DNA of 32,148 nucleotides from an uncultured Prevotellaceae bacterium (GCA_900320565.1 ONSR01000017.1:1-32148); one strand, 5' to 3'; shown: positions 24,201-31,584, numbered from the stretch's first letter. Translations and numbers: made by a program. Notes: a model not told the origin generated them from the letters alone.

Positions 24201-24732
24201 GCAGCAGAACGGAATCGACTCATCGACTCATCAGACTCTCTTAGACCTTGTGACTTACTATCGTCATATTTACATGTTGCTTTACGAGCAGGCTCAGCGA
24301 CAAACAGACCAAAACCTTTTGCGTTTGCAACCTCTTTCTCTGACCGACCTTTTGGCTTATGCATCAACGACATATGGCGTTGCAACTCAGCCAACTGAGG
24401 CTTGGGTAAGGGGAGATGAGATACTTCTGCATCTGCTTCTTGACCAGATGTTTGCTGTCGTGCCTAAGGATTCAACTCTCACAGTAGAGGAGCGCGATAG
24501 TATGACATATATAATATGTAGTGTGTCTGGAGAAACCCTTACGTCAGAGCAACTCTCCGACCTCTTTTCGCCACAGACTGAGCGAATGGAGTATCTTGTT
24601 ATGCGTCAGATAGTTCGCGAGCACGATGCTGCTTGTGGTCATCCAGGGCTTCGCCTCTCTGCAGAGAATACGAATGTAGGTTACAAGATATCTTTCTCGC
24701 TGCCTGCAATACATAAATCTACGAACTCATAA
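21277..24732 (+). CDS. Double sensor histidine-kinase-like protein (DUF5112/DUF5113 type), 1151 aa
   Basis: A large lipoprotein-like sensor. N-terminus MKAKIILFTAIIAFIAC suggests a lipobox with Cys17. Residues 40-400 are TPR-like helices outside the cytoplasm; a membrane helix follows at about 410-430 and a coiled coil at 440-490. Then comes a dimerisation-like helix pair (RTKLSVVYAIIPYLDRVIAE) without the expected His, and a well-kept ATP-binding domain: N box NTLVDNARKFTP (607-618), G1 DTGVGLS (640-646), G2 KGFGFGI (671-677). A second module begins with a hydrophobic span (719-733), a short TPR region, another helix (834-853), an H-box-like IKHETMYFPSRIK with His959, and an ATP-binding domain that has lost the N and G boxes. 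The two halves thus look complementary. The layout matches, from memory, proteins labelled DUF5112/DUF5113. A response regulator follows after 11 bp. Confidence 0.85.
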   Translation: MKAKIILFTAIIAFIACSSVDENSNAVRENDLAYRLRYSDISASLQAAQKAYTCSSGNSDDKAEALNNMAYVAYQQMRYDQSLHLLQHVYGFSRNQLELLCADVLTMKVMQRIGRGKSFFDARLRAQKRLSRILSEEDNLTERQNRRLHYALTELHIVASTYYYYLGQDSAAISEIQEAVQYVNLETDTTQWLYYHYMLGSGGLVDGTPEEVTITEFNHLFRVYTLAKANHFTYFEANALQSLSAIVADSARANLVKQQRIDAYSYLFGEHLRWQSDSTLSLRHQFAAALSHHSIALFQQYHDLFQTACAMRTLGEVYFTAEHYDEALKSFRKALHLASDFRRSPYQVTPWLAGIHENLSLTYSALGDKLSADNHRNVYLDLLDESRQNKELDSRKALLKQEAKGERIQFFLLLSLVFLIVVLSILYYRQLKRRSLSFEKQVREIASSEDCKQAEHQLQKLLQDSEERLDESREESEVVQQRILNEQKRHILQRTKLSVVYAIIPYLDRVIAEVKKLDEMGENVSERLSYIQELCSGMMTINDRLTSWIQMQQGKLSLQVSRFPLKDIFEVISMQQYAFAQQQLTLEVPETGLQVKADKALTLFMVNTLVDNARKFTPAGGNVTILADSIDDFVEISVCDTGVGLSQEDVQTLNDSKVYDPNRIGMKNASKGFGFGIMNCKGIINSYKKLSSLFNVCDFGVESQEGQGSRFWFRLPRVLPLLFFFVSNLFTQATPQRCYELFDSTYSANVQGRYVDAWLYADSAINMAGVPVDTILLVSLYNEQAIAAQALGEWDAYRESNAECVRLHRLFSSDHSLASDCQQLEKMNEDSHVLYVLIVLSLIASLALFYRVVLRHRLRHRASLDDLYQRLTSVLRSFPENAETLVDELKNISHNFDQAQLRQPVLELRQKFASSLAILQETNGFIEDLVEKTQKQCFEHDRLYVMNQILDNSLSTIKHETMYFPSRIKQLTDDMQQNGIDSSTHQTLLDLVTYYRHIYMLLYEQAQRQTDQNLLRLQPLSLTDLLAYASTTYGVATQPTEAWVRGDEILLHLLLDQMFAVVPKDSTLTVEERDSMTYIICSVSGETLTSEQLSDLFSPQTERMEYLVMRQIVREHDAACGHPGLRLSAENTNVGYKISFSLPAIHKSTNS

Positions 24733-24743
24733 ATTTACACGAT

Positions 24744-25466
24744 ATGGATAAATTCAAAGTAATCATCGTCGAGGACGACAAGCTGGAACTCAAAGGAACA
24801 CAGCAAATCCTGCAAACAGAAGTGCCTGAGGCAGAGATTATAGGCACAGCAACAGGCGAGACTGACTTCTGGAAATTGATGCGCGATAGTCAACCGGACC
24901 TTGTTCTCCTTGACCTGGGACTGGGAGGCAGTACAACCGTTGGCGTGGATATTTGCCGTCAGCTCAGGACTCGCTATGCGGATATGAAAATCCTCGTATT
25001 CACCGGTGAAATCCTTAACGAGCGCCTTTGGGTGGAAGTGCTCAGTGCAGGAGCCGACGGTATCATTCTCAAGACGGGCAATCTCTTACAGAGAGACGAT
25101 ATCGTTCAGGTGATGCACGGCCGCCATTTGGTTTTCAATGAGCCGTTTCTCGAGAAAGTGATGGCGCGATTCCGTAAGGTTGTTTGTAAAGAGCAAGCCT
25201 CTGTTGATGCCTTCGTAGAGTATGAGATAGACGAGTACGACGAGCGTTTCCTGCGTCATCTAGCTCTTGGTTACACAAAGGATATGATAGCCGGGCTGCG
25301 CCAGATGCCGTTCAGCACAAAGAGCCTCGAGAAGCGTCAGGTGGACCTCACTAATAGACTCTTCTCTGAGCGTGAGAGAAGCGGCGTGAACGCTGTCCGG
25401 TTGGTGGTTAGAGCCATTCAGTTGCACATCATTGACCCAGAAAACTTAGTTGCTGATGAACAATAA
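24744..25466 (+). CDS. Response regulator, receiver plus degenerate HTH
   Basis: A 240-residue protein. The receiver domain (1-125) has the acidic pair Asp11-Asp12, phospho-acceptor Asp57 (PDLVLLDLGLGG), a Thr in ILVFTGE and the Lys of GIILKTG. The C-terminal 75 residues (DERFLRHLALGYTKDMIAGL; RLFSERERSGVNAVRLVVRA) resemble a LuxR/NarL-type helix-turn-helix in layout (fall-through ALGYTxxxIA) but are diverged from the consensus, so DNA binding is likely but not certain. It is the obvious partner of the kinase-like protein upstream (11 bp away). The next gene starts inside its last codons (ATG 25456), which suggests translational coupling. Confidence 0.88.
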   Translation: MDKFKVIIVEDDKLELKGTQQILQTEVPEAEIIGTATGETDFWKLMRDSQPDLVLLDLGLGGSTTVGVDICRQLRTRYADMKILVFTGEILNERLWVEVLSAGADGIILKTGNLLQRDDIVQVMHGRHLVFNEPFLEKVMARFRKVVCKEQASVDAFVEYEIDEYDERFLRHLALGYTKDMIAGLRQMPFSTKSLEKRQVDLTNRLFSERERSGVNAVRLVVRAIQLHIIDPENLVADEQ

Positions 25467-26010
25467 CGAGCGCAACTTTGTTATCCTGCTAGTGCTGGCA
25501 TTTTTGCTGCCGATTCTCTCGTGGGTATTGTCGGCATTGGGAGTGCCTTGCAGAAGCATTCTCGACGATGAGGGCTTGCGTTGGCTTTTCCGTCACGTTA
25601 GCGATTGCCTTCACAGCCGGTTGGTGATGTTTGCGCTTTGTTGTCTGATGATGCAAGGGGTGATAAAGGAGAGCGGCATACTTCCGCTCGGCCGAGCATT
25701 TCGCGACCCGAAATTCCTGCGATACCTCGCTGTTTATGCGGTTGTGTTCCTCACGATACTCTTTGCTGCGATTGCGCCTGATAGTCCTTTGTTGAGCGTA
25801 ACAGGCGGTCTTGCAGGGAGTCCTTTGCTCGACGGTTTACTCTTCCTCGGCTGGTTCTCTTTCATCGTATTCTGCCTCTGCTACGGTCACAATAAACGTG
25901 AGCCTTGGCCTCAGATGCTAACACACGGAATTCGGAAACATCCGCTCGCGATACCTTTCGCTATTGTTGTTTCTTTTTGTTGGCAATGCATTCAATATAT
26001 GATAGGATGA
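25456..26010 (+). CDS. Short AbgT-like membrane protein, 184 aa
   Basis: A membrane protein with about four hydrophobic helices (FVILLVLAFLLPILSWVLSA; LAVYAVVFLTILFAAIAP; LLFLGWFSFIVFCLCYG; AIPFAIVVSFCWQCIQYMI). The segment ILDDEGLRWLFRHVSD followed by MMQGVIKESGIL recalls the N-terminal part of AbgT-family transporters (p-aminobenzoyl-glutamate exporters), but AbgT proteins are about 500 residues, so this would be a short relative or a remnant. The start ATG 25456 overlaps the response-regulator end by 11 bp, and the stop overlaps the helicase start by 4 bp (ATGA), so the gene is held in a tight cassette, which argues that it is functional. Transport activity is doubtful. Confidence 0.6.
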   Translation: MNNNERNFVILLVLAFLLPILSWVLSALGVPCRSILDDEGLRWLFRHVSDCLHSRLVMFALCCLMMQGVIKESGILPLGRAFRDPKFLRYLAVYAVVFLTILFAAIAPDSPLLSVTGGLAGSPLLDGLLFLGWFSFIVFCLCYGHNKREPWPQMLTHGIRKHPLAIPFAIVVSFCWQCIQYMIG

Positions 26011-28286
26011 ACCTCGACGACCTCAATCCCAGTCAGCGTGAAGCGGTGCTTTGCATCGATGCTCCTTCTCTCGTGATAGCGGGAGCTGGTAGTGGTAAGA
26101 CGCGTGTCCTGACCTACAAGATTGCGTACCTTTTGGAGCAAGGAATGCAGCCTTGGAACATCCTTGCGCTGACCTTTACCAATAAGGCTGCGCGTGAGAT
26201 GCGCGAGCGCATTGCCTCACTTGTTTCGCCCGAGAAGGCTGCAGCACTTTGGATGGGCACGTTCCATAGTATTTTCGCCAAGATACTTCGTGTTGAAGGT
26301 AATCGCTTGGGCTACGACCAGAACTATACTATCTACGATACCAACGATAGTCTGAGCCTCATTAAACTTGTTATTCGCGAGATGAATCTCGACGATAAGG
26401 TCTATAAGCCAAGTGCTGTCCAGAATCGTATCTCTACAGCTAAGAACCGACTCGTTTTGCCCGTGAATTATGCTTCTGTGCGAGAGTTCCGCGAAAGTGA
26501 TGCTTACTATCATCGTACGCTGATGCCCGAGGTCTATAATCGCTATGAGGAGCGTTTGAAGCAGTCTAACGCCATGGACTTCGATGATTTGCTGCTCAAC
26601 ACTTGGCTCATATTCAAGCACAATCCTGAGGTTGCAGCGCACTGGCAGGAACGTTTCCATTTTGTGCTTGTCGATGAGTATCAGGATACAAACTTTGCTC
26701 AGCATCAGATAATTAAACTTCTCACAGACCAGCGGCAGCGTGTCTGTGTCGTGGGTGATGATGCGCAGAGTATTTATAGTTTCCGAGGGGCGGACATTGA
26801 CAACATCCTGCATTTCCGCGAGGCTTATCCGGGAGCCCGACTCTTCAAACTCGAACGCAATTATCGCTCTACGCAGACTATTGTGAATGCTGCTGGGAGC
26901 TTGATTCGCAACAATCGAGAGCAGATTTCGAAGAGTGTCTTCAGCGAGAAAGAGGTGGGAAATCCTATTGCTCTCTTCTCTGCTTATAGCGATACAGACG
27001 AAGCCAACATTATCCTCAGAGAAGTGCAGCGAGCTCATCGGTCAGGCATTCCATATAAAGGGATTGCCGTCCTTTACCGTACCAATGCACAGAGCCGCAA
27101 GATAGAGGACAGTTTCCTGCAAGGACGCATTCCCTATCACATCTATGCAGGCACGTCGTTCTATCAGCGCGAGGAAATCAAAGATATGCTTTGCTACCTG
27201 CGACTCTCGGTCAATCCTTATGACGAAGAATCGTTGCGACGCATCATCAATAAGCCTGCTCGAGGCATTGGTGATACTACCGTCGGAAAACTTTTCCTCG
27301 AAGCAAGAACAGTTGGCCAACCTGTTTGGGACATCCTCAAGGCAGGAACCTGTCCAGGCCTCAATAGCAGTACGCAGGCCAGACTGAAGTCTTTCTACGA
27401 GATGATGGAAGCCTTCCGTCAAAGTGCTGCAACCGACGATGCCTATACGCTTGCTCTTCGTGTGGCGAAGGAGAGCGGACTGCAGGACCATTACTTCAGC
27501 GGGCACGAACCCGATGATATCTCGAAACAGGAAAATTTCCAGGAAATGCTCGATGGAATCGCGGTTTTTGTGCAAGATAACCGCGAGCAAGGACTTGGAG
27601 TTTCTATCAGCGATTACCTACAAATGGCGAGCCTCGCAACGGATTTCGACCGTAATAATGCAGAGAAAGATGCCGATCAAGTGAACATGATGACCATTCA
27701 TTCAGCAAAAGGACTGGAGTTTCCCGTTGTGTTCATTACAGGCTTGGAGGAGGGATTGTTTCCCAGCGAAATGAGTGCTGAAGTGCCTCGCGAGCTAGAG
27801 GAAGAGCGTCGACTCTTCTATGTTGCCCTGACCCGAGCCGAACGTCAGGTTGTCCTCACCTATGCCAAGTCGCGTTTCCGCAACGGCAGGATGGAGTTCT
27901 CTCGCCCCAGTAGGTTCGTAAGAGAGATTCCGCAAGAGTATTATAGGACTTCACCTCAAACCTCTTCTCAAGGGGAGAGACATACTGGATTTTCCTCGCC
28001 ACGCATAGAACAGCGGATGAGACCTGCCTTTCGTCCCGCCTCTCGCCCTGACTTGGCTCCAAGCAGACCATTTGTCGGTGGTCAGTCAGCTTCGCCAAAC
28101 TTAGGCACTGTGGGAACTATGATGCACGATTTGAAGGTTGGTGCTGTTGTTCTTCACGAGCGCTTCGGCAGAGGCGTGGTACAGGCTCTCGAAGGCTCTG
28201 GCATTGATGCGAAGGCGACTGTCTGCTTCGAGAATGCCGGTACAAAAGTCCTGATGCTGCGTTTTGCCAAGCTTACGCTGCAATAG
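26007..28286 (+). CDS. UvrD/PcrA-type ATP-dependent DNA helicase
   Basis: A 759-residue superfamily 1A helicase that unwinds DNA 3' to 5' in repair and removes proteins from DNA. Motifs in order: Q motif LNPSQREAV, Walker A AGAGSGKT (Lys31), Ia LTFTNKAAREMRER, II VDEYQDTN, III VGDDAQSIYSFRGAD, IV ERNYRST, V TIHSAKGLEFPVVF, VI EERRLFYVALTRAER. The C-terminus (VLHERFGRGVVQALEGSG) is the domain of PcrA/UvrD that contacts RNA polymerase in other bacteria. The start 26007 fits the family and overlaps the previous gene by 4 bp. Residues about 649-660 (SPQTSSQGER region) are encoded by a palindromic repeat in the linker before the C-terminal domain. Confidence 0.95.
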   Translation: MNLDDLNPSQREAVLCIDAPSLVIAGAGSGKTRVLTYKIAYLLEQGMQPWNILALTFTNKAAREMRERIASLVSPEKAAALWMGTFHSIFAKILRVEGNRLGYDQNYTIYDTNDSLSLIKLVIREMNLDDKVYKPSAVQNRISTAKNRLVLPVNYASVREFRESDAYYHRTLMPEVYNRYEERLKQSNAMDFDDLLLNTWLIFKHNPEVAAHWQERFHFVLVDEYQDTNFAQHQIIKLLTDQRQRVCVVGDDAQSIYSFRGADIDNILHFREAYPGARLFKLERNYRSTQTIVNAAGSLIRNNREQISKSVFSEKEVGNPIALFSAYSDTDEANIILREVQRAHRSGIPYKGIAVLYRTNAQSRKIEDSFLQGRIPYHIYAGTSFYQREEIKDMLCYLRLSVNPYDEESLRRIINKPARGIGDTTVGKLFLEARTVGQPVWDILKAGTCPGLNSSTQARLKSFYEMMEAFRQSAATDDAYTLALRVAKESGLQDHYFSGHEPDDISKQENFQEMLDGIAVFVQDNREQGLGVSISDYLQMASLATDFDRNNAEKDADQVNMMTIHSAKGLEFPVVFITGLEEGLFPSEMSAEVPRELEEERRLFYVALTRAERQVVLTYAKSRFRNGRMEFSRPSRFVREIPQEYYRTSPQTSSQGERHTGFSSPRIEQRMRPAFRPASRPDLAPSRPFVGGQSASPNLGTVGTMMHDLKVGAVVLHERFGRGVVQALEGSGIDAKATVCFENAGTKVLMLRFAKLTLQ
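27950..27985. repeat. Palindromic element within the helicase gene
   Basis: Sequence cctcttctca followed by aggggagag folds into an 8-bp stem with two G-U pairs. It is preceded by tcacctcaaa, a lead typical of such elements. It is in frame and encodes TSPQTSSQGER in a disordered linker. It is more diverged than the copy at 1146-1216, so it is probably older. Confidence 0.55.
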
Positions 28287-28317
28287 TGACTGACTTTTCA
28301 GTAGGTTATTACTATAT

Positions 28318-28344
28318 AAAATTAGGTTTTTGGCGACCCCTAAA
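28318..28344 (-). terminator. Possible terminator for the minus-strand lipoprotein unit
   Basis: On the minus strand, ttagg and cctaa form a 5-bp stem followed by ttttatat. It is about 100 bp after the lipoprotein stop. The stem is short and AT-rich, so this is weak. Confidence 0.3.
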
Positions 28345-28348
28345 AATT

Positions 28349-28419
28349 GACGAGCCACGTCAACTTACCCAACGACCTACGTTTCAATGCCTCACGAAAC
28401 ATGTTTCATTGACCGACAT
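28349..28419. repeat. 22-bp dyad array D (degenerate)
   Basis: ACGA recurs at 28350, 28372 and 28394 and ACGT/ACGT/ATGT at 28357, 28379 and 28401, all 22 bp apart. Placing the 5-8-5-4 plan of the other arrays on it gives 8-nt spacers gccacgtc, cctacgtt and aacatgtt. Arms pair only in part (about 3 of 5). It lies between the convergent helicase and lipoprotein genes. I read it as an eroded member of the same class; alone it would not be convincing. Confidence 0.4.
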
Positions 28420-28441
28420 AGCACACCATTGTCTAGAGATA

Positions 28442-29008
28442 TTACACTCCATTGTTGATGACGAGCACATAGTTGAAGTAGCTGACGCGATAGCGGTAGA
28501 GGGGGCGGCCTTGAGGACCGTCGGAGATGTTACCGATGTCGTTCAGGTTGTAGGTGCGTCCACAACTATTGCACTTCGCATAGCCGCTGCTCTGCAGAAC
28601 TAATGGTTTCGTGATGTTGTAGTTATGATAGCAGTTGCTGCAGGCCCGGTCGAAGCAAACTACCCGAGTGTCGCTCTCGCCTATCTCGGGAATGGTGAGG
28701 CGGCCGACAATGAATCCACTCAAACCGAGATATGGTATGCCGTAAGCCTGTATGGCAGTAGCATTGATGGTGGAGGTGTGGTTCGAGGCGTCGGTAAAGA
28801 GATACCGCTGTCCGTCGCTTGTAATGGTGCAGAACTCACCCATGCTTTCGCAGCAGGTAAAGAGGACTGGTGCTTGTTGAACGTTCTCGACATTCAGTCT
28901 TGCTCGCAGGTTGCAGTACTTGTTGTTCACCTCTCCTTCGGTGCAGGAGAAGCAAGCAGCCGACAGCAGGCAACAGGCGAGGGCATTACGTATTCTATGT
29001 TTATTCAT
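28442..29008 (-). CDS. Cys-rich lipoprotein, Rieske- or zinc-ribbon-like
   Basis: A 188-residue lipoprotein. MNKHRIRNALACCLLSAACF is a lipoprotein-type signal; Cys19 or Cys22 would be acylated. The mature part has a CDS-wide pattern of paired cysteines: FDRACSNCYHNYN and YAKCNSCGRTYNL, that is CxxC, about 21 residues, CxxC, followed by GPQGRPLYRYRVSYF. The layout recalls a Rieske-like fold in which the usual His ligands are replaced by Cys, or a simple zinc ribbon; I cannot decide. The start ATG overlaps the last codons of argH by 8 bp, so translation is probably coupled. ATG 29008 is chosen because the signal peptide begins there, although the frame extends further upstream. Confidence 0.75.
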   Translation of the reverse strand: MNKHRIRNALACCLLSAACFSCTEGEVNNKYCNLRARLNVENVQQAPVLFTCCESMGEFCTITSDGQRYLFTDASNHTSTINATAIQAYGIPYLGLSGFIVGRLTIPEIGESDTRVVCFDRACSNCYHNYNITKPLVLQSSGYAKCNSCGRTYNLNDIGNISDGPQGRPLYRYRVSYFNYVLVINNGV

Positions 29009-30341
29009 CGTTCGCAAGTTTCTTTTCCGCTTCTTCTGCTTTCTCGAAGTGGAAGTTGTTCCAAGTCTGCTCGAAGAGTGCGGCAATCTCCTTTGTGCAG
29101 AGGTTGCCGATGCTGCCCTCGTGGGTGTGATGGACTTCTTTCTTCGGCACAAACTTTCCGGCCTCGATGTCGAGCCCAACCTTCTTGTAGGCATCGCGGA
29201 AAGGCATTCCTTCGGTAGCCAAACGGTTGACTTCCTCGACGGAGAACATCAGGTCGTAGCGTGGGTCGTCGAGGATGTGCTCGTTCACCTCGAGCCGAGC
29301 GATGATGTAGGTGGCCATCTGCAGGCATTCTCTCAATTCCTGGAAAGCGGGCAGGAAGACCTCCTTGATGATTTGAAGGTCGCGGAAATAGCCACTCGGC
29401 AGGTTGTTCATGATGAGCGTAACCTGTTGAGGCAGAGCCTGGAGCTTGTTGCATTTGGCGCGAGTCAGCTCGAAGACGTCGGGATTCTTCTTGTGCGGCA
29501 TGATGCTGGAACCGGTTGTGCACTCCTTCGGCAACTTGATGAAACCGAAGTTCTGGCTGTTGAAGAGGCAGGCATCGAAGGCAAGCTTGCTGACGGTTCC
29601 TGCTATTCCTGCAAGAGCGAAGGCGACGTTGCGCTCAGTCTTGCCGCGTCCCATCTGAGCATAAACGACGTTATAGTCAAGGGAGTCGAAGCCAAGAAGT
29701 TCTGTCGTCATCGTCCTGTTCAAAGGGAAGGACGAACCATAACCTGCAGCAGAACCGAGAGGATTGCGGTTGGTGATGCGATAAGCTGCCTGCAAGAACA
29801 CGAGGTCATCCGCGAGGCTTTCGGCATAGGCACCCAGCCAGAGTCCGAAGCTGCTGGGCATCGCCACCTGAAGGTGCGTGTAGCCAGGCATCAGCACGTC
29901 CTTGTAACGCTCGCTCTGCTGCTGCAACTCGGTGAAGAGGCTCTTGACGTCCTCAGCCACGAGGCGTAGTTGCTTACGGATGAAGAGCTTGAGGTCAACC
30001 AGCACCTGATCGTTACGACTGCGGCCGGAATGTATCTTCTTGCCGACATCACCCAATCGTCGAGTAAGCATCAACTCGACTTGCGAGTGTACGTCCTCTA
30101 TGCCTTCCTCAATGACGAACTTCCCTGCTCTAATGTCTGCAAGGATGTTTCGCAGTTCTACAAGCAACGTCTTCAGTTCATCTTTCTCGAGAAGACCAAT
30201 GCTCTCGAGCATCGTGATGTGTGCCATCGAGCCAAGTACATCTGCTTCTGCCAGATACATGTCCATCTCGCGGTCGCGACCAACAGTGAAGCGCTCTATC
30301 TCCGCCGTTGGTTCATATCCTTTGTCCCAAAGCTTTTGCAT
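29001..30341 (-). CDS. argH: Argininosuccinate lyase ArgH
   Basis: ArgH splits argininosuccinate into arginine and fumarate, the last step of arginine synthesis. The 446-residue protein shows the fumarase/aspartase-superfamily signature GSSIMPHKKNPD, the N-terminal region EDVHSQVELMLTRRLG followed by KKIHSGRSRNDQV, and MPGYTHLQVAMPSSFGLWL with the catalytic-loop His. Length is normal and no key residue is missing. It follows the SRPBCC gene on the minus strand after a 107-bp gap that contains a large AT-rich inverted repeat, and it overlaps the lipoprotein gene downstream by 8 bp. Confidence 0.97.
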   Translation of the reverse strand: MQKLWDKGYEPTAEIERFTVGRDREMDMYLAEADVLGSMAHITMLESIGLLEKDELKTLLVELRNILADIRAGKFVIEEGIEDVHSQVELMLTRRLGDVGKKIHSGRSRNDQVLVDLKLFIRKQLRLVAEDVKSLFTELQQQSERYKDVLMPGYTHLQVAMPSSFGLWLGAYAESLADDLVFLQAAYRITNRNPLGSAAGYGSSFPLNRTMTTELLGFDSLDYNVVYAQMGRGKTERNVAFALAGIAGTVSKLAFDACLFNSQNFGFIKLPKECTTGSSIMPHKKNPDVFELTRAKCNKLQALPQQVTLIMNNLPSGYFRDLQIIKEVFLPAFQELRECLQMATYIIARLEVNEHILDDPRYDLMFSVEEVNRLATEGMPFRDAYKKVGLDIEAGKFVPKKEVHHTHEGSIGNLCTKEIAALFEQTWNNFHFEKAEEAEKKLANDE

Positions 30342-30355
30342 AATTCATAATTATT

Positions 30356-30437
30356 AATTCATAATTCATAATTCATCACAGCCTCTCTTGCCCTCGCTCT
30401 CAGGGCGTGCTATATTATGAATTATGAATTATGAATT
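30356..30437. repeat. Inverted AATTCAT heptamer arms with inner hairpin
   Basis: Three AATTCAT units (30356-30376) are mirrored perfectly by three ATGAATT units (30417-30437), giving a 21-bp stem. The 40-nt loop holds a smaller hairpin, gccct with agggc (30390-30406). The structure fills most of the gap between the SRPBCC gene and argH. It could attenuate or stabilise the minus-strand transcript. Confidence 0.85.
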
Positions 30438-30448
30438 GTGAATTGTTT

Positions 30449-30928
30449 TTAGTAAGGCAGGCTTGCTAACATTTGTGCGAGGCCATCAACGCCTTGCTCG
30501 AGTTTCTTGCCTACCATTTGGCGGATGAAGAAGTTCAGGTCGGCTTTGACGGTAAGACGCATGGCACACTCATTCTCGCTTTGCGGAAGCAGTTGAATCC
30601 ACATGTTTGCTGCTACAGGTATCCCTTCGGCAGCGAACTTGATAGTCTTTTCCGGCTCGCGCTCTATGATGCGCAGAGTGGCTGTGCCTACTGGTGTCTG
30701 GCCCGAGACGGAATCTGTGTCGAACTGCAACGAGCGCAACTTCTCGACAACTTGCTCCAGTTGCTCAGGGGAAACCTTATCGCCTGCCTGCTGCTTAATG
30801 CGCTCCATCGCTTCAGGATTATCGAGCCCTTGCTGAATGACAGCCAGGTTATTGAGGTCTGCCAATCGCTCATAGACGCGTCCGATGGGAGCGTATATCT
30901 TCTTAACTTCGCTTTTATATTCAGTCAT
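30449..30928 (-). CDS. SRPBCC-like (START/Bet v1 fold) protein
   Basis: A 159-residue protein beginning MTEYKSEVKKIYAPIGRVYE, with features of the SRPBCC ligand-binding fold: an N-terminal beta strand followed by KIYAPIGRVYERLADLNNL, a central helical insert (about 30-65), then beta strands ending in NECAMRLTVKADLNFF and a long C-terminal helix (RQMVGKKLEQGVDGLAQMLA). No catalytic residues are evident. It is probably a small-molecule or lipid-binding protein; function unknown. ATG 30928 was chosen over a longer frame because the fold starts there. It starts 10 bp after pyrE and is likely co-transcribed with it. Confidence 0.75.
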   Translation of the reverse strand: MTEYKSEVKKIYAPIGRVYERLADLNNLAVIQQGLDNPEAMERIKQQAGDKVSPEQLEQVVEKLRSLQFDTDSVSGQTPVGTATLRIIEREPEKTIKFAAEGIPVAANMWIQLLPQSENECAMRLTVKADLNFFIRQMVGKKLEQGVDGLAQMLASLPY

Positions 30929-30938
30929 CTTGTATTTA

Positions 30939-31571
30939 CTATTTGTTCCAGTTTGCTGGGTCCTTGCGCCATTCGTGGAGAGTGGCAACGTCTTCTTCCT
31001 TGATGTAACTCGTTTTGAGTGCTTCTGCTACGACGGCTTCGTAGTTGGTGAGTGTGAGGAGCTTGACGCCAGCTGCCTTGAAGGCTTCTTCTGCAACGGG
31101 GAAGCCATAGGTATAGGACGCCACCATGCCCACTACCTCACAGCCTGCTTTCCTGAGCGCCTCGACAGCCTTGAGGCTGCTGCCGCCTGTGCTGATGAGG
31201 TCCTCGACCACCACGACCTTCATACCTGGCCTGAGTTCGCCCTCGATGAGGTTCTCCATTCCGTGATCCTTTGGCTTGCTGCGGACGTATGCAAAGGGAA
31301 GAGAGAGGGCGTCGGCCACCAAAGCGCCTTGTGCAATGGCTCCTGTGGCAACGCCTGCCACGCCTTCTGCCTCGGGGAACTGTTCCATGACGAGACGCGT
31401 CAGCTCCACCTTGACGAAGGTGCGAAGGTCGGGGAAGGAGAGGGTCTTGCGGTTGTCGCAATAGAAGGGACTTTTCCAGCCGCTTGCCCATGTAAAGGGA
31501 TTGCTTGGCTGTAACTTGATGGCTTTTACGCCGAGCAGCTTGGCTGCAAAGATTGATTCAACGTTGTTCAT
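30939..31571 (-). CDS. pyrE: Orotate phosphoribosyltransferase PyrE
   Basis: PyrE joins orotate and PRPP to make orotidine monophosphate in pyrimidine synthesis. The 210-residue protein has the PRPP-binding motif VVVVEDLISTGGSSLKAVEA, the substrate-loop region YVRSKPKDHG and the N-terminal pattern NPFTWASGWKSPFYCDNRK. Length and motifs are normal for the family. It begins 13 bp after the stop of the upstream truncated gene and is followed by the SRPBCC gene after 10 bp. I see no clear promoter just upstream; it may lie within the preceding gene. Confidence 0.97.
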   Translation of the reverse strand: MNNVESIFAAKLLGVKAIKLQPSNPFTWASGWKSPFYCDNRKTLSFPDLRTFVKVELTRLVMEQFPEAEGVAGVATGAIAQGALVADALSLPFAYVRSKPKDHGMENLIEGELRPGMKVVVVEDLISTGGSSLKAVEALRKAGCEVVGMVASYTYGFPVAEEAFKAAGVKLLTLTNYEAVVAEALKTSYIKEEDVATLHEWRKDPANWNK

Positions 31572-31584
31572 CTCTTATCTTGTG

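Noticed and set aside
28911-29969. A 352-codon plus-strand open frame across argH
   Set aside because: The minus strand encodes a complete argininosuccinate lyase; the plus-strand frame has no known motif and is an antisense shadow.
30885-31514. A 209-codon plus-strand open frame across pyrE
   Set aside because: It is the complement of a complete PyrE with its PRPP motif, and has no domain of its own.
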